Shown piece after piece: positions 7,546 through 12,757 of a stretch of 12,757 nt of DNA; position 1 is the stretch's first letter; each line of letters begins with the position of its first letter. The notes under the pieces are model-generated. The model was not told the DNA's origin, searched no databases, and was given only the letters and a program-made list of their open reading frames with translations. This stretch comes from Comamonadaceae bacterium (GTDB lineage Bacteria > Pseudomonadota > Gammaproteobacteria > Burkholderiales > Burkholderiaceae_C). The stretch lies in the NCBI GenBank assembly GCA_013298415.1, contig JAAFHN010000028.1:1-12757 (forward strand), given 5' to 3'. Position numbers and translations under genes: made by a program.

Positions 7546-9063
7546 TCAGCGTGCTGGGCAGGCAGCCGTGGTGGCTGCGATGAGGGGGCGCAGTGCGCGC
7601 ACGGTGCCGCCGTCGTCTGCACCGATCGTGTTGTTGGTGTGGGTGCAGCCGTAGTTGGCGTTGGCCACCGTCGCAGCGGTCAATACGTCGTCACCAGCAG
7701 GCTTCACGCCTGTGGTTTCCCAGCGCACCATGTCCTCAAACGCGGCCACTTGCTCGGCAATCGTGAAATCGCAGTGGCTTGCGCCGCGAATGGCGCGTTG
7801 CACGAGCAAATTGCTCTTGCCGTTGCTTGCGGCGCGGCGCGCAAATTCTTGCTGCATCGAAAACGGCACAAACAAGTCGCCCAGTGTGTGGATGCTCACA
7901 ACAGGGATGCTGAAGTTGCCGTTCACCTTCGGGATCCAACGCAGGCCGTCGCGGCGCAGGCGGTTGGCGTCCACTGCGGGCGTCACTTTTTGCACTGCTG
8001 CGTTCAGGGCGGTAGATGCTGCCGTGTCCCCATCGATTCTGTAGGTGTAGGCCGTGGTGTCGAGCACCGATTTGTTGAGGATGCCGGTGATGGTGCCGTC
8101 GCCGCCCCAGGTGCCGTAAGCCGATTGGAAGCTGCCGCCGAAGGCCAAGCCTTGCGCGAAGAGCGGCCGTGGGCCGCCAGTGATGTTTTGCAGCACAGAG
8201 CCGTAGCGCTGGCCCAGCGGTGTGAGTGCAATCTGCGTAGGCGCTGCGCCAAAACTTGAGAACAGCGCGCTGGTCACCTGGCCTTGCACTGTGCTCCACT
8301 GAGTAAACGGCGTGTTTGGCACGCCCGCAATGGCCTGCGCGGTGACTTGCATGGCGGCAAACTGGTTGAAGAGTTCGGTATCGCCCATCACGCCGCACAT
8401 CGGCACCGCGCCGTTGTAGGCGGTTTTGTTGTTCGCGGTGCTGGCTGCTTCGGCATCGATGGCTGCACCGGTGATGTGGCCGCCCATGCTGTGGCCGATG
8501 ATGTAGCGCTTGGTTGGCTGGGCCAGCGTGCGGCCCTGGCCGGCGGCAATGCTGTTGAATGCGTTGGCCAGTGTGTTGGTGTCTTCCACACCGGCGCGTA
8601 CGTCGTAATGATTCTTGCCGTAGCTCGATGCCGCCCACGCATAGCCTTGGTTCAGCAGATGGCGGCGGATGCTCACGTTTTGCACCACCAGTGCAGCCCC
8701 CTCGCCTGCGAATCCGTGCGCATACATCACCAGGCGGCCATTCCAGTTCGGTGGCACTTCGACGCGGTAGCCAGCACCGAACAGCACACCTGCCCAGCGG
8801 CTGGTGGTGCTCAAATCAAACGCATCACCCGGCTGCGCAGCGAGCGGCGCAAACGTGCTTTCGGCCACGGGCGTGTATACCCGAGTGTCGTGCGCCCGAG
8901 TTTCTTCCGGCGCGGGGGCTGGAGCGGGGGCCGGCGCAGGAGCGGGAGCCGGGGGCGGCGGTGGAGGTGCGGAGTCGCCGCCGCCGCACGCGGCAAGCGC
9001 TGCGGCAGCAAACAGGGCGGAGAGCTTCAGGCTACGGCCAAAGCGGGAAGTGGAAACTGTCAT
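7546..9063 (-). CDS. secreted alpha/beta-hydrolase lipoprotein with Pro/Ala linker
   Basis: A 505-residue probable exported lipoprotein with a serine hydrolase domain. Residues 1-26 form a lipoprotein signal peptide: basic n-region (RFGRSLK), hydrophobic core (LSALFAAAALAA) and a lipobox ending at Cys 26. A low-complexity linker of prolines and Ala-Pro repeats (33-52) would lift the enzyme off the membrane. The hydrolase has YAHGFAG (114-120, likely oxyanion-hole strand), nucleophile elbow GHSMGG (Ser 192), Asp 396 (TLGDLFVP) and His 430 (GASHCDF) as a likely triad, and several Cys (223, 431, 473, 502) that could pair in the periplasm. The substrate is unknown; esterase or peptidase activity is possible. 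The ATG at 9063 is chosen because GAGGA lies 7 nt upstream; an earlier ATG at 9141 would bury the signal peptide. It lies between hiuH and xdhA, 141 bp after hiuH, with no evident link to purines. Confidence 0.85.
   Translation of the reverse strand: MTVSTSRFGRSLKLSALFAAAALAACGGGDSAPPPPPPAPAPAPAPAPAPAPEETRAHDTRVYTPVAESTFAPLAAQPGDAFDLSTTSRWAGVLFGAGYRVEVPPNWNGRLVMYAHGFAGEGAALVVQNVSIRRHLLNQGYAWAASSYGKNHYDVRAGVEDTNTLANAFNSIAAGQGRTLAQPTKRYIIGHSMGGHITGAAIDAEAASTANNKTAYNGAVPMCGVMGDTELFNQFAAMQVTAQAIAGVPNTPFTQWSTVQGQVTSALFSSFGAAPTQIALTPLGQRYGSVLQNITGGPRPLFAQGLAFGGSFQSAYGTWGGDGTITGILNKSVLDTTAYTYRIDGDTAASTALNAAVQKVTPAVDANRLRRDGLRWIPKVNGNFSIPVVSIHTLGDLFVPFSMQQEFARRAASNGKSNLLVQRAIRGASHCDFTIAEQVAAFEDMVRWETTGVKPAGDDVLTAATVANANYGCTHTNNTIGADDGGTVRALRPLIAATTAACPAR
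8908..8967 (-). repeat. GC-rich low-complexity tract coding the Pro/Ala linker
   Basis: Sixty base pairs of short degenerate GC-rich units (variants of GCCCCC/GCTCCC/GCGCCG on the coding strand) encode six prolines followed by Ala-Pro dipeptides, residues 33-52 of the lipoprotein. Such tracts change length easily by slippage without losing the frame when whole codons are lost or gained. Confidence 0.7.
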
Positions 9064-9204
9064 GTCGTCGTCCTCGTTGTGGGTGCAGGGTCGATTAAGG
9101 ACCCAACCACTGGCCCGCCTGCTTCGCGAGCATGGCAGCAAATCGCTCGGCAGTTCAACGGTGAAAGCCCTGGGGCCGCCGCTCTTTCGTCGCGTGAGCG
9201 ACGG

Positions 9205-9561
9205 CTACGAGCCCCTGTAAGTGCTGTAGCTCCAGGGCGAACACAAAAGCGGCACGTGGTAATGCTGCGCTGGGTTTGCAATGCCGAAATCAAGCGGCAC
9301 TTCGCTGAGGAAGGGCGGGTCGGGCAAATCGACGCCCTTGTCGCGGAAGTAGTTCGCAACGTCGAAAACCAGGCGGTATCGGCCTGCTTGCATGGCCTCG
9401 GTGGCAATCAGCGGGCCGCTGGGATTTCGACCGTCGGCGTTCAGGCTCAAGGCTTGGAGCAGCTTGGGTGTTTCGCCATCGGGCAGGGCGTAGAGGCGGA
9501 CTTGCATGCCTGAGGCGGGGCAGCCGTGCATGGTGTCGAGCACGTGGGTGGACAGGCCCAT
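9205..9561 (-). CDS. hiuH: 5-hydroxyisourate hydrolase (transthyretin-like)
   Basis: A 118-residue enzyme that hydrolyses 5-hydroxyisourate, the unstable product of urate oxidation, to OHCU. It has the family hallmarks: LSTHVLDT at the N-terminus (His 6), GRNPSGPL (Arg 45), HYHVPLLCSPWSYSTY (His 102) and the diagnostic C-terminal tetrapeptide YRGS (115-118). The length is typical of bacterial HIUases, and there is no export signal, so it is cytoplasmic. The start at 9561 is supported by AAGGA 6 nt upstream (plus-strand 9568-9572). It is divergent from gntR with 74 bp between starts, sharing a promoter region with the TGTATACA palindrome. It acts just before the UraD domain encoded at 11314, on the other arm of the divergent cluster. 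Confidence 0.96.
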   Translation of the reverse strand: MGLSTHVLDTMHGCPASGMQVRLYALPDGETPKLLQALSLNADGRNPSGPLIATEAMQAGRYRLVFDVANYFRDKGVDLPDPPFLSEVPLDFGIANPAQHYHVPLLCSPWSYSTYRGS

Positions 9562-9599
9562 GAGAGTTCCTTCGGTGGTCTGGTTCGAGGTTCGGGGCA

Positions 9600-9609
9600 C
9601 TGTATACAA
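9600..9609 (+). promoter_or_regulatory. candidate GntR operator in the hiuH/gntR divergent promoter
   Basis: CTGTATACAA on the plus strand, containing the palindrome TGTATACA. Because of the symmetry, a -10-like TATACA is readable in both directions: toward gntR (9603-9608, ATG 27 nt further on) and toward hiuH (9606-9601, ATG about 40 nt further on). It is identical over ten bases to the site before xdhA, in the same orientation relative to xdhA and gntR. Binding by the GntR product would block both promoters and give autoregulation. Confidence 0.62.
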
Positions 9610-9635
9610 TTTTTGACTTGCCGGAACACCTGAAC

Positions 9636-10328
9636 ATGCCCACAGAAGCCGAAGAATCCAGCCGATCCGCTGCAACCGCGTCAGCTGCAAGCGCGACCGC
9701 GACCGCGACCGACTCCATCGTGCAAGCGCTTACCCGAGCAATCACCGAGCACCGGCTGGCGCCCGGCGCGCGCATCGGTGAGCAAAAGATGGCCGAGCAC
9801 TTTGGTGTGTCGCGCACGCTCATCCGCCAGGCGCTCTATCAAATGGGCCAGCAAGGCCTGATTCACATGGAGCCTGGGCGCGGCGCATTTGTGGCCACGC
9901 CCTCTGCCGAGGAAGCGCGGCAAGTGTTTGCCACGCGCCGCATGCTGGAGGCGGGGCTCACCCGGGAGTTCGTGGCTGGTCACACCCCCGGCATGCTGCA
10001 CGCCCTGCGCGCGCATTTGGCACAAGAGCAGGCCGCCGTGGCCGCCGAAAACGCCAGCGAGCGCATCGAGCTGCTGGGCGACTTTCATGTGGTGATGGCC
10101 GAGCTGCTGGGCAACGATGTGACGGCGGAAATCTTGCGCGAGCTGATTTCGCGCTGCGCTCTCATCACGCTGCTCTACCAATCCAGCCACGCCGCGCACG
10201 ATTCGGCCGATGAGCACGAGCGCATCGTGGCCGCTATTGCCGCCAAAGACGCAGACCTGGCCGCAGCTTTGATGGATGCCCATTTGCGGCATGTGGAAGC
10301 GGGCTTGCACCTGGAGCGGGCGGCATGA
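9636..10328 (+). CDS. GntR-family (FCD/FadR subfamily) transcriptional regulator, probable purine-catabolism repressor
   Basis: A 230-residue regulator. The winged helix-turn-helix lies at about 26-88 (KMAEHFGVSRTLIRQALYQMGQQGL, then wing PGRGAFVA). The FCD ligand-binding domain spans about 95-222, with DFH (149-151), DEHERI (192-197, His 194) and DAHLRH (214-219), the positions where FCD proteins bind a metal that helps hold a carboxylate ligand. Residues about 10-25 are an Ala/Thr/Ser-rich low-complexity lead. The ATG at 9636 is chosen; a TTG at 9618 would add six residues, and neither has a strong Shine-Dalgarno. Its stop overlaps the puuE start (ATGA), tying it to the allantoin genes. From context its ligand is probably a pathway intermediate such as urate, allantoin or allantoate; this is inference. 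Confidence 0.9.
   Translation: MPTEAEESSRSAATASAASATATATDSIVQALTRAITEHRLAPGARIGEQKMAEHFGVSRTLIRQALYQMGQQGLIHMEPGRGAFVATPSAEEARQVFATRRMLEAGLTREFVAGHTPGMLHALRAHLAQEQAAVAAENASERIELLGDFHVVMAELLGNDVTAEILRELISRCALITLLYQSSHAAHDSADEHERIVAAIAAKDADLAAALMDAHLRHVEAGLHLERAA
9693..9710 (+). repeat. three tandem GCGACC hexamers in the gntR 5' coding region
   Basis: GCGACC occurs three times in a row, coding Ala-Thr dipeptides in the low-complexity N-terminal lead of the regulator, before the DNA-binding domain. Unit gain or loss would keep the frame. Confidence 0.7.
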
Positions 10329-11308
10329 GCGCGGCGACTGTTGGGCGCTACCCCCGCGACTTGATCGGCTACGGTGCCAAACCGCCGCACGCGGCTTGGC
10401 CCGGCGGCGCGCGGATTGCCGTGCAATTTGTGCTGAATTACGAAGAAGGCGGAGAAAACTCGGTGTTGCACGGCGATGCGGGCAGCGAGCAGTTTTTGAG
10501 CGAAATGTTCAGCCCGCCTGCGTTTGCTGCGCGGCATTTGAGCATGGAGAGCATTTACGAATACGGCTCTCGTGCTGGAGTTTGGCGGATTTTGCGGGCT
10601 TTTGCGCGCAGAAGTTGGCCGTTAACGATTTTTGGTGTGGGCATGGCACTGGATCGTCACCCCGAGCTCACCGCAGAGTTCATCCGCCTCGGCCACGAGA
10701 TCGCAAGCCACGGCCAGCGCTGGATTCACTACCAAAACCTGCCCGAAGCCACCGAGCGCGAGCACATGTCCGAAGCGATGGCAGTGATTGCGCGGCTGAC
10801 GGGCGACGCTGAGCGCCAAGTTCACGGCGCGGGCTGGTACACAGGCCGCGATAGCCCGAGCACCCGCCGCTTGGTGGCCGATTTCGGCGGCTTTGCTTAT
10901 GACAGCGACCACTACGGCGACGATTTGCCCTTTTGGCTGAACGTGCGCAAAACCAATGGCGATCTCGCGCCGCAACTCGTCGTGCCTTACACCTTGGATG
11001 CCAACGACATGCGCTTTGCGCTGCCGCAGGGCTACAGCCACGGCGGTGAGTTTTTTGAATACCTGCGCGACACGTTTGATTGCCTCTACAAAGAAGGCGA
11101 CCCGGCCGGCGACAACGCGCCCAAGATGATGAGCATTGGCATGCACTGCCGTTTGCTCGGGCGGCCAGGGCGCTGGCAGGCGTTTGAGCGCTTCTTGGAT
11201 CACGTGGCCGCGCATCAAAACGTGTGGGTGGCGCGGCGCATTGACATCGCGCGGCACTGGCAAGCCACTCATCCTTTTGATGCGGCCACCGCTTTCGTTT
11301 GGGAATGA
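10325..11308 (+). CDS. puuE: allantoinase, PuuE type (polysaccharide-deacetylase fold)
   Basis: A 327-residue PuuE-type allantoinase, hydrolysing allantoin to allantoate. PuuE is an analogue of the classic amidohydrolase allantoinase, recruited from the polysaccharide deacetylase family. The protein keeps that family's highly conserved blocks: NYEEGGENSVLHGD (38-51), YEYGSRAGVWR (78-88), GHEIASHGQRWIHY (123-136), YDSDHYGDDLPFW (192-204), PYTLDANDMRF (221-231) and GMHCRLLGRPGRW (272-284). The length is typical. GGAG (10313-10316) lies 8 nt upstream, and the ATG overlaps the gntR stop, so translation is probably coupled. The UraD-amidohydrolase fusion follows at once; PuuE thus uses the UraD product and feeds the amidohydrolase domain. 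Confidence 0.95.
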   Translation: MSAATVGRYPRDLIGYGAKPPHAAWPGGARIAVQFVLNYEEGGENSVLHGDAGSEQFLSEMFSPPAFAARHLSMESIYEYGSRAGVWRILRAFARRSWPLTIFGVGMALDRHPELTAEFIRLGHEIASHGQRWIHYQNLPEATEREHMSEAMAVIARLTGDAERQVHGAGWYTGRDSPSTRRLVADFGGFAYDSDHYGDDLPFWLNVRKTNGDLAPQLVVPYTLDANDMRFALPQGYSHGGEFFEYLRDTFDCLYKEGDPAGDNAPKMMSIGMHCRLLGRPGRWQAFERFLDHVAAHQNVWVARRIDIARHWQATHPFDAATAFVWE

Positions 11309-11313
11309 TCCAC

Positions 11314-12757
11314 ATGCCGCAGTACAGGCTCGATCAGCTCAACGCCGCGCCGCTTTCAGAAGCGCTGGGCATGCTCGATGGCATCTACGAGCACTCGCCC
11401 TGGATTGCTGAACAAGCACTCGCGCATCGTCCCTTTCAATCGCTATCAAATGTGAAGCATTGGATGCAACAAATACTAGGACAGAGTGGTGAGAAAGCTC
11501 AAAAAACACTGATCCGAGCCCATCCAGAGCTTGCAGGCAAGGCCATGGTCGCCAAAACGCTCACGAGCGAAAGCACGGATGAGCAAAGCCGCGCGGGTTT
11601 GACGCATTGCACGGCGGAAGAGTTCGCCAAGATCCAGGCGCTGAATGCTGCCTACAACGCGAAGTTTGGCTGGCCCTTCATCCTGGCCGTGCGCGGGGCA
11701 CGCGGCGCGGGGCTTTCGCGACAGACCATCATTTCTACATTCGAGCGGCGCTTGGCCCACACAGCAGACACTGAGTTGGCCGAATGCATCCGCCAAATCC
11801 ACAGAATTGCAGAAATCAGGCTCAACGACCGGTTTGGCGATGAGCCCCAACTCGGCGGCGAGCTTTGGGATTGGCATGAAAGCCTGGCCGCTCATTCCGA
11901 CCCTGGGTCCAAAGAGCGCGGCGAGCTGACCGTGACTTACCTCACAGATGCCCACCGCGCCGCCGCCGCCGAAATCGCTCAGCGCATGCGTGAAGCTGGC
12001 TTTGACTCAGTGGAGATTGACGCCGTAGGCAATGTGGTGGGTCGGTATGAGTCTCACCCACCCGCTCGCCCTGATGTCCCCCCCGTTCGCGCTGAGCTTG
12101 TCGAAGGGTCTGAGCAGGACCCCGTTCGGGCTGAGGTATCGAAGCCCATGCACGCACTTCGATACCTCAGTGCGAACGGCACAGAGGGTGCTCATGCCGG
12201 GGCTTCGACAGGCTCAGCCCGAACGGTGCGAGCCCAAACCATCCTGACCGGCTCCCACTACGATACGGTGCGCAATGGCGGCAAATACGACGGGCGGCTG
12301 GGCATCTTGCTGCCCATCATGGCAGTGCGCGAGTTGGCGCGGCGAGGCAAACGTCTGCACCACGCCATCGAAGTGGTGGCCTTCGCAGAAGAAGAAGGCC
12401 AGCGCTACAAAGCCACGTTTTTGGGCTCCGGCGCGCTCACGGGCAGCTTCGATCCTGCATGGCTGGATCAAACGGACGCGGACGGCATCAGCATGCACCA
12501 AGCCATGCAACACGCAGGTTTGCCGGGGTCGCTCGAAGCCATCTCGGCATTGAACCGCGACCCAAAAAACTACGCAGGCTTCATCGAAGTCCACATCGAG
12601 CAAGGCCCCGTGCTGAACGCGCTCAACCTGCCGCTCGGCATCGTCACCAGCATCAACGGCAGCGTGCGCATGCTGTGCAGCGTGCAAGGCTTAGCCAGCC
12701 ACGCGGGCACCACGCCAATGGATCAACGCAAAGACGCGAGCGTGGCGGTGGCTGAGC
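11314..12757 (+). CDS. uraD: bifunctional OHCU decarboxylase (UraD)-allantoate amidohydrolase fusion, 3' partial, with in-frame REP insertion
   Basis: The frame is open for 481 codons to the right edge. Residues about 5-172 are UraD (OHCU to S-allantoin): RAHPELAGK (68-76, catalytic His 70), STDEQSRAGL (87-96) and YNAKFGWPFILAVRG (114-128). About 173-205 is a linker. From about 206 an M20-family allantoate amidohydrolase (AllC/HyuC-like) begins: TGSHYDTV (312-319, metal His 315), NGGKYDG (Asp 326), VVAFAEEEG (glutamates 359-361), EVHIEQG (His 427) and SHAGTTPM (462-469). The C-terminal part lies outside the window. Between Arg 244 and Thr 312 there are 67 residues where E. coli AllC has about 12; most of the excess is a nested repeat (12083-12226). 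An in-frame ATG at 11305 overlaps the puuE stop; 11314 is preferred because GGGA lies 9 nt upstream. Whether the amidohydrolase half is active cannot be judged from sequence. Confidence 0.9.
   Translation, partial: MPQYRLDQLNAAPLSEALGMLDGIYEHSPWIAEQALAHRPFQSLSNVKHWMQQILGQSGEKAQKTLIRAHPELAGKAMVAKTLTSESTDEQSRAGLTHCTAEEFAKIQALNAAYNAKFGWPFILAVRGARGAGLSRQTIISTFERRLAHTADTELAECIRQIHRIAEIRLNDRFGDEPQLGGELWDWHESLAAHSDPGSKERGELTVTYLTDAHRAAAAEIAQRMREAGFDSVEIDAVGNVVGRYESHPPARPDVPPVRAELVEGSEQDPVRAEVSKPMHALRYLSANGTEGAHAGASTGSARTVRAQTILTGSHYDTVRNGGKYDGRLGILLPIMAVRELARRGKRLHHAIEVVAFAEEEGQRYKATFLGSGALTGSFDPAWLDQTDADGISMHQAMQHAGLPGSLEAISALNRDPKNYAGFIEVHIEQGPVLNALNLPLGIVTSINGSVRMLCSVQGLASHAGTTPMDQRKDASVAVAE
12078..12084 (+). 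repeat. C7 homopolymer at the left border of the REP insertion
   Basis: Seven consecutive C residues lie immediately before and into the first repeat arm, inside the uraD-amidohydrolase frame. A one-base change here would shift the frame out of the amidohydrolase domain; the plus-two frame, for instance, stops at 12247. It matters both as a possible slippage site and as a place to confirm base calling. Confidence 0.75.
12083..12226. repeat. nested REP-type palindrome (A-B-B'-A') inside the amidohydrolase coding region
   Basis: Four related units of about 26 bp occur in 144 bp: A at 12083-12108 and B at 12122-12147 in direct orientation, then B' at 12157-12179 and A' at 12200-12226 inverted. 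B pairs with B' at 21 of 23 bases around a 12-nt spacer (12145-12156). A pairs with A' at 22 of 24. All share the CCGTTCG...CTGAG...TCGAAG theme of the widespread proteobacterial REP element, normally intergenic. The 144 bp are 48 codons with no stop in the uraD frame. The alternate frame shows the familiar REP-derived strings PFALSLSKG and GLRQAQPER, which supports repeat DNA over native enzyme sequence. No transposase is present. Confidence 0.92.

Noticed and set aside
7431..7622. N-terminal extension of XdhA to a start at 7622
   Set aside because: It would cross the intrinsic terminator and the end of the lipoprotein gene, and would add 64 residues not seen in the ferredoxin-like start of the family.
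8873..8880. TGTATACC, a near match to the proposed operator
   Set aside because: It lies inside the lipoprotein coding region (codons for VYT), has one mismatch to the palindrome, and is not near a promoter.
9188..9203. Perfect 6-bp hairpin (CGTCGC/GCGACG) just after hiuH, considered as its terminator
   Set aside because: No T run follows on the hiuH strand; it may slow RNA decay, but it is not a convincing intrinsic terminator.
8284..9513. 409-codon plus-strand frame across hiuH and the lipoprotein gene
   Set aside because: It is antisense to two recognised genes, is Arg/Gly/Ala-rich, contains the mirror of the Pro/Ala tract, and has no recognisable domain or ribosome site.
12083..12226. 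Repeat units considered as CRISPR, integron attC or insertion-sequence ends
   Set aside because: There are only four units in inverted nested order with no unique spacers of equal length, no Cas, integrase or transposase gene, and the motif matches the REP family.
1..12757. tRNA, rRNA, riboswitch, prophage or replication-origin signals
   Set aside because: Nothing with the required stems, conserved cores or gene content was seen on either strand.

Overview
The window is high-GC (AT-rich only in short stretches) and tightly packed. It looks like a betaproteobacterial chromosome, most likely Burkholderiales/Comamonadaceae. That placement rests on codon usage, the purine-gene set, PuuE-type allantoinase and the REP-like repeat family near the right end; it is inference, as no marker gene is present.

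Layout. (1) 1-132: short non-coding stretch with an inverted repeat and a possible divergent gene leaving the left edge. (2) 133-2432, plus strand: a membrane-quality-control pair, NfeD-like protein and SPFH/stomatin protein (QmcA type), then an APH-fold kinase whose start codon overlaps the SPFH stop (ATGA). (3) 2416-3537, minus: a membrane di-iron hydroxylase of the sterol desaturase superfamily, overlapping the kinase tail-to-tail by 17 bp. (4) 3587-7430, minus: xdhB and xdhA, the two subunits of a bacterial xanthine dehydrogenase, with all five mammalian-type substrate-pocket residues present. (5) 7546-9063, minus: a secreted proline-rich lipoprotein of the alpha/beta-hydrolase fold, with a clear intrinsic terminator before xdhA. 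(6) 9205-9561, minus: 5-hydroxyisourate hydrolase. (7) 9636 to the right edge, plus: a GntR/FCD regulator, PuuE allantoinase, and a fused OHCU decarboxylase-allantoate amidohydrolase, in an overlapping or near-overlapping operon.

How it works together. Regions 4, 6 and 7 give xanthine -> urate (XdhAB), 5-hydroxyisourate -> OHCU (HiuH), OHCU -> allantoin (UraD domain), allantoin -> allantoate (PuuE), and allantoate -> ureidoglycine/ureidoglycolate plus ammonia and CO2 (amidohydrolase domain). The urate-oxidising step and the XdhC maturation factor are not in the window. A shared decamer, CTGTATACAA, containing the palindrome TGTATACA, lies in the xdhA promoter and in the hiuH/gntR divergent promoter. 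It matches the general GntR operator form, so the local GntR protein probably controls the whole purine regulon.

The most unusual item is a nested REP-type palindrome (12083-12226) inside the coding frame of the fused enzyme. It adds about 55 residues just before the first metal-binding motif of the amidohydrolase and leaves the frame open to the window edge.
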